Assembly: GCA_037013685.1 (NCBI GenBank)
Contig: CM072884.1
Location: 114,647,730-114,711,729, forward strand
Source of the DNA: Acridotheres tristis
Lineage: Eukaryota > Chordata > Aves > Passeriformes > Sturnidae
DNA length: 64,000 nt
Reading direction: 5' to 3'
Shown one piece after another: positions 44,275-56,100 of this stretch (its first letter is position 1; each line of letters opens with the position of its first letter). Both the position numbers and the translations under genes were made by a program. Under the pieces are notes generated by a model. It searched no databases. It saw only the letters and a list, made by a program, of their open reading frames with translations, and had not been told where the DNA came from.

Positions 44275-47190
44275 ATGTTTAACAAATCCTTTGGAACTCC
44301 TTTCGGAGGCAGCACCGGCTTTGGGACAACTTCAACTTTTGGGCAAAGTAAGTGAAATATCTGAGGTGGTTTTTAATGAGGTGTCTTTTCCTGGCGTGCA
44401 GCTCAGAGAATCCATGGAGGTGGTGATCCCTCGTGGGATGGAATTAGGGAGAATGGGGAGCTGCTGGGTGCTCCAGCTGGCTTGGATGAGGTTCAGGAGC
44501 CTGAGGCTGCACCCCTAACCAAGCTTTTAGTTTGGGCAGACAAGCAGGATTCCGTGGCTGCTGTGGAAACTTCCTGCTGTAGGAAGAGTGGAAAGTGCAG
44601 TGCTTGGGGAAGGTGGTGTCGCTGGGGGTGTGCTGGGTTTGTTGGGAGGGCTTGGAAGGCAGAGCTGTGTGTTCTGGGTGTTTGTGGAGCTCAGGCTGTT
44701 CCCAGAGCTCACCGAGCTGTGCCTGCAGATGCTGGCTTTGGTACGACCAGCGGGGGAGCCTTCGGGACATCGGCCTTCGGCTCCACCAACAACACCGGCA
44801 GCCTCTTCGGGAGCACACAGACAAAGCCAGGTATGCCTGGGGAGGGCGAGAAGGGGAAAACCCCAAAGCAAGGCATCCTCAATAAGGAATAACCAGGGAA
44901 ACCCCAAACCAAGAATCCTCAACAAGGAATAGCCAGGGAAACCCCCAAACCAGGAATCCTCAACAAGGAACAGCCAGGGAAAACCCCCAAACCAGGAATC
45001 CTCAACAAGGAACAGCCAGGGAAAACCCCCAAACCAAGGAATCCTCTACAAAGAATAGCCAGGGAAAAGCCCCAAAGCAAGGAATCCTCAACAAGGAACA
45101 GCCAGGGAAAACCCCCAAACCAGGAATCCTCAACAAGAAATAGCCAGGGAAAAACCCCCAAACCAGGAATCCTCAACAAGGAACAGCCAGGGAAAACCCC
45201 CAAACCAGGAATCCTCAACAAGAAATAGCCAGGGAAAAACCCCCAAACCAAGGAATCCTCTACAAGGAATAGCCAGGGAAAACCCCCAAAGCAAGGAATC
45301 CTCTACAAGGAATAGCCAGGGAAAAACCCCAAAGCAAGGAATCCTCTACAAGGAATAGCCAGGGAAAAACCCCAAAGCAAGGAATCCTCTACAAGGAATA
45401 GCCAGGGAAAAACCCCAAAGCAAGGAATCCTCTACAAGGAATAGCCAGGGAAAGCCCCAAAGCAAGGAATCCTCTACAAGGAATAGCCAGGGAAAAACCC
45501 CCAAAGCAAGGAATCCTCTACAAGGAATAGCCAGGGAAAAGCCCCCAAACCAAGGAATCCTCTAACAGGAATAGCCAGGGAAAAGCCCCCAAAGCAAGGA
45601 ATCCTCAACAAGGAATAGCCAGGGAAAAGCCCCAAAGCAAGGAATCCTCTACAAGGAATAGCCAGGGAAAAACCCCAAAGCAAGGAATCCTCTACAAGGA
45701 ATAGCCAGGGAAAAGCCCCCAAACCAAGGAATCCTCTACAAAGAATAGCCAGGGAAAAGCCCCAAAGCAAGGAATCCTCTACAAGGAATAGCCAGGGAAA
45801 GCCCCAAAGCAAGGAATCCTCTACAAGGAATAGCCAGGGAAAGCCCCAAAGCAAGGAATCCTCTACAAGGAATAGCCAGGGAAAAACCCCAAAGCAAGGA
45901 ATCCTCTACAAGGAATAGCCAGGGAAAAACCCCCAAAGCAAGGAATCCTCTACAAGGAATAGCCAGGGAAAAACCCCAAAGCAAGGAATCCTCTACAAGG
46001 AATAGCCAGGGAAAAACCCCCAAAGCAAGGAATCCTCTACAAGGAATAGCCAGGGAAAGCCCCAAAGCAAGGAATCCTCTACAAGGAATAGCCAAACCCC
46101 CTCCCAAACCAAAGAACCCATCCCAGCCCCCAAGCCGGGGAGGCTGTGCAGGATTAACAGCCTGTTTCTGTCTGCAGGAGGCTTGTTTGGGTCAACCACG
46201 TTCAACCAACCAGCCACCTCCTCCACCAGCACTGGCTTTGGCTTTGGAACATCCACTGGGACATCAAACAGCCTCTTTGGAACCACCAGCACTGGTGGGA
46301 GCCTCTTCTCATCCCAGAATAATGCCTTTGCACAGAACAAGCCAGCTGGTTTTGGAAGTGAGTGGCACTGGCAGCCCTCTGCTGTTGGTGGGGGAGCTGG
46401 GAGTGCCTGGGGGCTGGCACAGGGTCACGGTGGGGCTGGGGGGTTTCTCCAGGAGGATACAGTGACATCCTTGTGCCCACAGCAGCCAGGGGGGAGCCCA
46501 CATACTCCTCAGTCTGTAGCTGTGATGCCAGCCCTAAATTTTACAATAAATTGCCAAAGGTGATTGGCTGCAGTTTTTTATCTTGAAATCTGTTTTGGTG
46601 CTGTTTGATTTTAGGTTTTTATCCTGTGGCAGAGCAATTACAGTTGGATTTGTCTGTGGCAGGAGAAGACAGGGAATGCTGTTAAACTCTTCTGTAATTT
46701 TATGAGGCAAAAGCAACTGCTTGCAGCCCCATCTGAAAAATGAAAAGGAGCCTTGATGATTCTCTTTTGTTATAAAATTATTGTATTATTTTGTTCTTGC
46801 TAGTCAAGAGTAGAAGGAGACTGGCTGCTGTGGTCTGTCTGGTGTTTCTGGGTGCTGAGTTAGGGACACTGCTGCAGCAGGGAACTGCATTAGCAGCACC
46901 ATCAGCTTCCAGCTTTGCTGTCAAATTATTTTTCCCAGCTGTTTTTTTCCATTTTCAGACCAGTTTCTAATTTGAATAAAGTATTAAGGTGTAAGTTTTA
47001 ACCTTGGAGTTTGTTTTAATGCTGATGTTATTTTTTTATGCTTTATTCAGACTTTGGTACGAGCACCAGCAGTGGAGGGCTCTTTGGGACCACCAACACC
47101 ACTTCCAACCCCTTTGGGAGCACATCTGGCTCTCTCTTTGGCCCAACCAGCTTTACTGCTGCTCCAACTGGCACGACTATTAAATTTAAT
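44275..47190 (+). CDS. NUP98: NUP98 exons 2-5: first FG/GLFG block
   Basis: Exons 44275-44347, 44729-44830, 46178-46357 and 47051-47190 encode residues 1-165. FG and GLFG motifs are spaced by Ser/Thr/Asn-rich linkers, for example [11 protein letters not shown] and GSLFGPTSF. Exon 2 has 31 bases of 5' UTR after the acceptor at 44243. Confidence 0.95.
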
Positions 47191-50100
47191 GTAAGTTCTG
47201 CTTTTTCTTCTTAATCCAGCCCCTTCACTGGTCGAGATATTCAGTTCTGCAGTTGTTTGTGTGGTGTCTTGGTCACTGGGGTGAAAAAACAAATTCGTGT
47301 GCAAGTGTGACATGGTTTGAGAGCATCCCTTGTCAAACACTGTGGGATTCCAGGCCTGCTGGGTTTAGAGCTGTGCTAGCACTGAAGGAGTAAAGGAGCT
47401 CCTAAAGCTGAGCCTTCCCAGAAGTGCTGTGGAATTCAAGGTGATCCATGGCAAATGCTGGCAGCAGTAAGGGTTGGGGACATTTGGGGTTGGTCACAAT
47501 CAGCAGAGCTCTCCTGAGGCAGCCTGGCTCTGGGAATGGGAGCTGGAAGGAGAGGTGTGGTGTCCTGCCTCCTCTGGACGAGTCCCCTTTAAGACAGGAT
47601 CAGTAACTGCTACCAAGTTCTGTGGCAGTTGGACCTGGAGGGTGGCCCAGCAGAAGGGCCTGGAGGAACTGGGCTAACTGGGGCCTACTGGAAAAGGGAC
47701 CCTTCTCCCCAAAAACTTGTTGATGCAGATCTCATCCCTCTGCGTTTCTGGGCTGAGCTGATGTAAGACTGAGGCTTTGGGGGTAGAGCTGTGGTGCTGC
47801 CTGGGCTCTTTCAGTGCTGCTGATTTGTATTTTCATAGCACTGTTAAAAAAAGGTGGAGAGTGAAATTCATGCAGAGCTCCAGGATTTGTGTCAGAAGCT
47901 GAGGTAAACTGCTTTTAAAGTGAAACCAAAAGCAGAATTGCTCAGAGTTGTTTTGAGTGTTCCTGGGGCAAATTCCACTGCTAATCATAACTGAGCACAC
48001 CTGGGTGAGGCCTCAGCTGTACAAATAATGATGGAATCATGAAACCATGAAATCACAATGTTTGGGCTGGGAGGGACCTCACAGCCCATCCAGTGCACCC
48101 CTGCCATGGCAGGGACACCTCCCAGTGTCCCAGGCTGCTCCCAGCCTCAATGTCCAGCCTGGCCTGGGGCACTGCCAGGGATCCAGGGGCAGCCACATCT
48201 GGCCTGGGGACTCCCCACAATCACAGGGAACAATTCCTGCCCAAGATGCCATCCAGCCCTGCCCTCTGGCAGTGGAAGCCATTCCCTGTGTGCTGTCCCT
48301 CCATCCTTGTCCCCAGTCCCTCTCCAGCTCTCCTGGAGCCCCTTCAGGCCCTGCCAGGGGCTCTGAGCTCTCCCTGGAGCTTCTCTTATCCAGGTGAGCA
48401 CCCATAGGTGTCCCAGCCTGGCTCCAGAGGGGCTCCAGCCCTGCAGCAGCTCCAGGGCTCCTCTGGGCTCTCTGCAGCAGCTCCAGCTCCTCCTGCTCGT
48501 GGTGTCCCAGGGCTGGAGGCTCTGCTGTGGGGTCTCACCTGAGCAGAGCAGTCACACAGAGCCTCAGGTCTGTGATAGCTGTAGCATTTCCCAGGGAGTT
48601 GTGACTGTGTTCCGCCAAGTCTGTCTGGATTTTAACCTGGCCCTTCCTCCCTTCCTGCAGCCCCCAACGGGCACGGACACCATGGTGAAATCAGGCGTGA
48701 GCACCAACATCAACACCAAGCACCAGTGCATCACTGCCATGAAGGAGTACGAGAGCAAATCCCTCGAGGTCAGTGCAGGGGACCCAGCCTCTCCAGGCCA
48801 CTGTTACTGTCTGTGCTCATTAATGGAAACATATTAATGAACCTTCAGTATCTGCATCACACACACGAGGTGTTGTCTGGTAAAACAATTAATGCAACGC
48901 CATGTTAATTGCAATTGGGTTTAAATGCTTAATGCACGTCTGGAAGAGCTGAAATTCCATCTTGTGAGAAGGACATGAGCTCCTGTTGGGAACAGCCCTG
49001 CTGTACTGAGATAACAGCAGGATCCCAGCAGAGCTCAGTTGTTTATTTTAAACTGCTGTTCCCAAGGATTCAACCTGAGGCCTTCCCATTTGGGCTGCTT
49101 TGTTAGACCCTTCAAAACAGGTTGTGTATAAAAAGATCTGGGATGTCACATTGAAGCCCAAACACGGATCTAATTCAGGTCCCATTTTTGGTGTCCTTAT
49201 TTTTAAGAACGTGGGTGTTGCAGCTTTTCTTGAGCCTTCCCCTGTGTGAAGATGGGGTGCTGTGTGAGTGTGGTAAGGACACTTGCCTGCCCTGTCCTGT
49301 GTAAAAAGAGCTGGATTTTCCTTTAGGAACTCCGTTTGGAAGACTACCAGGCAAACAGGAAAGGGCCCACAAATCCTGTAGGAGCAGGAGCAACTGCTGG
49401 CTTGTTTGGCTCTTCCACTGCCACGTCCAGCACAGCCACAGGACTTTTTGGCTCTTCCACTACCAATACAGGCTTTTCCTATGGACAGAACAAAACTGCT
49501 TTTGGAACCAGTAAGTACTGCCTGGCCCTGGTGTTCTGTGAGTGCATGTACAAATATTCTGTTAAACCTCTTAAAATTCTGTGGTGCAAAATGCTGAACC
49601 CCTGCTGTGAGCTCAGAGTTGTGCTGGTTGTATTGCCAGCATTCACTGGTGCAGCTTCTTGCCATATGAGTCTGTTTTCTTATTTTTCCTTGGAAAAATT
49701 CAAACAGCTGTTGGATTTTTTACATTTTGGTGCAAACTGAAATGTAAATGGATCATAGAATCCCAGAATGATTTGGGTTAGAAGGGACCTTGAAGCTCAC
49801 CCAGTCTCACCCTGCTGTGGCAGAGATGCCTTCCACTGTCCCAGGCTGCTCCCAGCCCCAATGTCCAAGCTGGCCTTGGGCACTGCCAGGGATCCAGGGG
49901 CAGCCACAGCTGCTCTGGGCACCCTGTGCCAGCCCTGCCTACCCTGCCAGGGAAGGATTTTTTCCTAATAATGGATATTTGTGTTTGTGGCATTTGACTG
50001 TAAACAGATCCAAATCCTGCAGGCTGTAGGAGTGGAAGTGGTTGTTGGATGGGCAGAGATGGAACCCAGGGAGAGGCTGGAGCTGTGCCAGGAGGGATTT

Positions 50101-53100
50101 AGGATGGATTTTAGGGCAAGGCTCTTCCCCCAGAGGGTGCTGGGCACTGCCCAGGCTCCCCAGGGAATGGGCACAGAGCTCCAGGAGCTGCCAGGGATGC
50201 CCAGGCTGGGATTTTGGGGGGTCTGGGCAGGGCATGGTGGGACTGGGTGATCCCTGGGGGTCCCTGCAGCTCAGGACATTGTGTGAGCTGTGTTCCTGAG
50301 TGAGTGCAGAGTGTGGGGTGTGCAGGGTCTGGTCTCTAACCCCATTGCTGTCCCAGGTACCACCGGCTTTGGCACGGGCACCACCGGGGGCCTCTTTGGG
50401 CAGCAGTCCCAGACCACGAGCCTGTTCAACAAACCCTTTGGCCAGGCCACCACCACACAGAACACTGGCTTCTCCTTCGGGGGCACCAGCACCCTGGGCC
50501 AGCCCAACACCAGCACCATGGTAAGGGGGCTGGGAGGGGGGCTGCAGGACTGGCATGTTCCTCACGGTCCACCACAGTGGGGTGGGAGCAGCATGCTGAG
50601 CTCTGGTGGAGTGAGGAATCTCCTGGCAATCAGCTCTGTTCCTGACAACTGGAGAGCAGTCAGCTCTTCACAAATCATGTACCCACTCACCTCCTCATGC
50701 AGCTGCTCTCTAGCAACTCCAGTGTTTCCTATCATTTTCACACAGATAATATCATTCCATGATCAACCTTCTATGGGAATTCCAATCCTGGGCTTTATGG
50801 TGACAAATGAGCAACATTTGTGGGTTTTTGTGACAGAGAAATTCTGTGTAGTTGTAACTTGTATAACTAGAGGCTTTGGCTCTAGATATCCTGTGTTCTC
50901 TGTGAATTGGTTGTGACTTCTCCCAGAAAACCCTGAAATGTTTATTTTCCATCTCCTTTGCTCAAAGCAATGAGGAAATTCCAATATCCTTTAAAGCTTG
51001 GAGCATAAATTTTTGTTTTGTTTTTTTGTAAAGTCTCCTTTTTGTAACTAATTTCTTGGAGGAGGACTAAAGCTTCTGGAGTGTTCTTTACCCCTCCTCT
51101 TCCCCCAGCACGAGGGCAAATGTGGCATTGTTTTGTTGCCTGATTTTGTGTATTGGACCTGTTGTTGTCAGTGCTGGCCTTGGAAAAGCCTGGGAGCATG
51201 ACCTTAACCTGGTTCCTTTTTTAGGGTCTCTTTGGGGTCACCCAGCCCTCGCAGCCTGGAGGCCTTTTTGGGACAGCTGCCAATACAAATGCTGGGACTG
51301 GATTTGGAACGGGAACTGGCCTTTTTGGACAAGCCAACACAGGATTTGGTGTTGGTGGCTCGGTATGTGTGTGCCTTTGTAATAAAGACAAATCCAAGCA
51401 GAGCCTTGTTCTGGGATGCTGACCTTCACAGAAACTGTGCTAGCTGAGGAGTGAAGATGTCTGAGATACAAAAGTCAGGTGGCTTGCTGTAAACTGGAGC
51501 ATAAACAGGTGTAGTAGAGTCATTTTTTAACAAGTGATGTGTGGAGTGATGAAAGCAGAGGAGATACTGAGGTTCTCAGTGCCTGAGGATGCCTCAGCAT
51601 AGGGTTGGAAACACAGGTTGTAAATTGTGATGGACCAGAACCAACCTTGGTTTTTGATATTCAGTCATTTTGGTTCAGGTGGAGCAAAATGGATCACTGA
51701 GATTGGAAAAGTCCCTTGAGTGACCCTAACAGCTGCTTTGGGGTCTTGCAGGTGGCTTGGGATAACCCCCAGTCATGGGGGTGTGGGCTGGGGGGCTCAG
51801 TGTGCTTGGCTTCAGTTCTGCTTCCCTTGCTGTGGTGTCACCATCCCAAGTTTCCATGTGGCTGTTGTTTTCCTTCCAGACCCTGTTTGGGAACAAGCCT
51901 GCTGGATTTGGAGCCACCACGACCAGCGCTCCCTCGTTCGGTACCACCACGGGCGGGGGCCTCTTCGGTAACAAACCTGAGCTTGGCAGCCCCACAGACC
52001 CTTCCAGTCTGGGGACAGGGAAACAAACAATCCTTTAAACCTGTGCTGTGTGTACCCCGCACTGCACAGAGCACGTGCTGAGTGTTGTAGTGTTGGCATT
52101 GTCAGGTGGGCCATGGCCCTGCTGCAGGGACGTGTGCTGGGTGCTGGGCTGTCCCTCTGCTCTTGGTGGGGTAGTGCCACTGTTTTGGTGAGTCTTTCAG
52201 GGAATTTTCAGCCTGGGAAGGGCATTCCCAGCAGGTCAGGGAGGGGATCCTGCCCCTCTGCTCAGCTCCAGGGAGCCTCATCTGAGTATCCTGTTCAGTT
52301 CTGGGCTGCAGAATTCAAGGAGGACCAGGAGCTACTGGAGGGGGTCCAGGGAAGGCCACAGAGATGATTTGGGGTCTGGAGTTTCTCTGGTGAGGAGAGG
52401 CTGTGGGAGCTGGGCCTGGTCAGTCTGAGGAAGGGAAGGCTGAGAGGGGACCCGTCAGTCCTTACAAATATCCCACAAATCCCTCCAAGGGTGTCAGGAT
52501 GGTGCCAGACTCTGCTCAGTGGTGCCAGGGCGAGGAGCAATGGGCAGGAACTAAAACACAGCAATTCCAGCCCGAGCTGAGCAAGAACTTCCTTCCATGG
52601 GGGGGGCAGAGCCCTGGAGCAGCTGCCCAGGGAGGGGCTGGGGTCTCCCTCTCTTGGGACATCCCAAACCCCCCTGGGCACCTTCCTGTGTCCCTGCTGC
52701 AGGTGACCCTGCCTGGGCAGGGCTGGGTGGGGCTGGGTGATCCTCAGAGGTCCCTTCCAGCTCCAACTATTCTGTAATTCTGTGGTTGAAAATTCACACA
52801 AAGAGCAGAGGGGTTTGTTAGGACGCTGTGAACACCCTGTGTTGGCACAGCAGCAGTGGGGGAATTGGGGTAAAATCAGTGATCCCTGGGCTTGGGCAGA
52901 TCCTGCATTGCAGTGGAGTGAAGTGAGTCAGCTCCAGTTCAGCTGGCAGCTGTTGGTGTCCTTGGTGTGAAGGACCAAAGTCCTGAGGATCTGGTGGTGT
53001 GTTCCTGGTGGCCTCTGATGGGAGAGCTGATGGTGGATGAGGGTGTGACTGTATAAATGTGTATGGATGGCCAAAAGGAGTGGCAGCTTCTTTCATGGGA

Positions 53101-56100
53101 CTCTGAAATCTCTTCTGCCTTTTTAGTTCTGGATTTCAGAGCAACAAAACTGTGAGAGTGAGCAGGAGGGGTTTGGACCCTGCTATCCCTTCCCTGCAGT
53201 GCTGTTTGTGTTGGTTATTTCAAGGCAGTGGGGCCTTTAGCCTGCTGTGCCAGCCTGCCAGTATAGACAGGGAAGAACTCAAGGGAGCTGAGTGATCTTT
53301 CAGGTCCTTCCCAAATCAAGCTCTGTGCAGTTGTCAGTGCTCTGAACCAGGGCAGCCCCTTGGCAAGCAGGGTTTGACTGTGGTGAGCAGTTCTGGGCAA
53401 ACCTCCCAGGGCTGTGAGAGGTGCTTCTGAGTTCTTCTTGTGCTGGTGAGGATCTCCATGGCCCCACCAGTGTGTTGGCACTGTGTGGTGGAGACCAACC
53501 TTTGCAGTGTGTGGTTTTGGTTTGCCTGTGTAGCAGTTTCTAGGAGGGATGGAGCTGGATTCCAAGGGGTTGGTGCTCACCTGCAGCTTTTCAGTTTAAT
53601 CCTGGCTTTTTAACCAAGCACGGGGTCAGCATCTGCAGTAGGGGTACCTTTGGGGTGGCCTTGTTGCAGCTACACCTGTGTCCTTGAGCTGTGCAGATCT
53701 GAGTCCCCCCTGCTCTGTGGTGAGGGGCAGAGAAATGGGTGTGTGGTATAAACAGGATGAAATGAGGTTTGTTCCCTCCAGACACTCAAACCCCAGCACA
53801 TTTTACTCTGTTGCCTGATACAGCAGCATCGTGTCAGCTCTGCCTTTCAGGGAATCTTTGAAGTTTGTAACAAACTGAAAAGCTTAAGAAGGCAGACCAG
53901 CATTTTTCTATGCTGCTTTAATGTACTTATGACTGAAATATGTTTATTACCAGTGAAGTCCCTTCTTGCTGATTGTCAGTTTAACCTGTGCTGCTGCAAA
54001 CAGAAATTTGACTGACTTTGGTAGGGCTCTTCCACCCTGTGATGCTTTTTTATTTAATTACATGATTTTAATTTCATTCTTAATGAGCTGCTGGTTCTGT
54101 TGTTGAAGGTTTTGGTGCCAACACTGCTGGAAATAGCTTGTTTGGAAATAAGCCTGCAACTGGGACTCTGGGCACTGGACTTGGAACAGGGTTTGGAACA
54201 GGTAAGCAGTTTCCCAGCTCATTTCTGGCCACTTCAGCCCTCAGGCTGCAGTGCTGGTGTAACTGAGTTAGGAAAGACTGGGCATTTTAGCTTCAAGCCA
54301 GGATGGCTCAGGGCAGCTCCAAGGGGAGATTCTTAGCACAGAGCCAAGTGGCCTGATAGATACTGGGCAGCACTGGTTCCACTGGTGGGACTGGTGAGGT
54401 CCTGTGTGCTCAGAGGCTTGAGTGCCTGCAGCATCCATGGGCACTGAGTGTTTCCAGTAGGGAATAGATTGTCTGTTGTGCTGTAAACCTGTCACAGTGC
54501 TGTGGTGAATGACAGTCCCCTCTCCTGTCACAGCTCTGGGGGCAGGACAGACATCCCTGTTTGGGAACACACAGCCCAAGCTGGGGGGAACGCTGGGGAC
54601 AGGAGCGTTCGGAGCACCAGGATTCAACACCTCCACTGCCACCCTGGGCTTTGGGGCCCCTCAGCCTGCTGTAGGTGAGTGTCCATGGACTGCCCCATGT
54701 GCCTGAGCACAGGAGCACACCTCCCAGGGGCTTTGGGACCACAGAACATCTCCTTGGGGCCACTTGTGTTCTGTCACAGTGCACACCATGTTAATCGCCC
54801 TTTTCTTGCTAGTTGTGTGTATATTTTTAAAGGAATTCCAAGTTGCTTTGCATGCCCAATGATTGCACCTATTTTAGAGCATTGTCTTGAAGATTACTAA
54901 CATTTCCCATCCTTGAATTTGGGGCAGCAAGAATAGATGTGCACAAAAAAAAGTAAGGGAAAAGCAGCTTTTTCAGTACTTGCAGATAGGTGAGGCCTGG
55001 AGGGCCTTTATGACCGGGAATGCTGTGTCATTGGGACAAAAACAAGACCCAGTTGTCTCCAGCTCTCCTGACTTCCTGCAGACCCTGGCAGTAAGCTGTT
55101 CTGAGAGTGGTTCTGTTGTTCTTTGGGAATGCCCACATCCACCCTGCTTTTGTTGGAATTAGAATTAAGCTGCTTTTGGTGGCTTGAATGTTTCACGGGG
55201 TGAAGTTTTAGAGCATTTTAGTAGGAATTAAAATGAAATACTTTAGGACAGAGAGACAAGATTTAAAATCCATTGTAGAGGGACTCTAGACCTGTATGAT
55301 TATGGTAGCAGGAACGTCAAAATTCTACTTCACACCCTTTCAGAATCCAGCTGGATTGTATTCTGGCAGGCCAGGCTCTTGCCACTGCCCTGTAGCTCTC
55401 TGTGCCCTCAGCTTTTAACTGATGAGAGCTCAGGGAATATGGTTGCACACTCTGATGGAGGAGGGAGATGCTCTGAGAGCTGCTGTGTTTCTGCCTGCCC
55501 TGGCTCTGTTCCCAGAGCTCTAAAACTGAAATGCTGCTCTTTTTGTAGCTCTGACAGACCCCAATGCCTCTGCAGCCCAGCAAGCTGTCCTCCAGCAGCA
55601 CCTCAACAGCCTGACCTACTCACCCTTTGGGGACTCCCCACTCTTCAGAAACCCCATGTCAGACCCCAAGAAGAAGGAAGAGGTAAGTGCACATCAACAC
55701 TGAGCTCATTTTTTGGGTGACAGTTGAAATGACTTTGGTCTGTGTGCAGTCTGCACTTCAGTGCACACTGAGCAGCAGGTAAGTTGCCCTCTGTGCCCTC
55801 CCCGTGGTGCAGTGGCTTTTTACCCTCCAGGACACAAAATGCTTGATTATATTCCAGTGGAAAGTTCCCTGCCCATGGCAGGGGGTTGGAAATGCATGAT
55901 CTTTAAGGTACTGATTTCCTGCCTTTGGCTGTGGAGTTCTGTGCTCACTGCTGCTGACTGGGAGTAAAGATGGATCCTTGTTAATGCTTGGAATAATCGT
56001 AGTGCTTTGTTTAGGACATCTCTGAGACTCTCTGATAAACCTTTCCCTGTTGCTTTGTTCAGAAGAGGATAAAACAAACACTTTGCAGGCTTTTGAGCTG

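Noticed and set aside
44919..46107. Minus-strand hydrophobic ORFs (LWGF, LAIPCRG periodic)
   Set aside because: They are repeat translations from the 43-bp minisatellite and do not encode a membrane protein.
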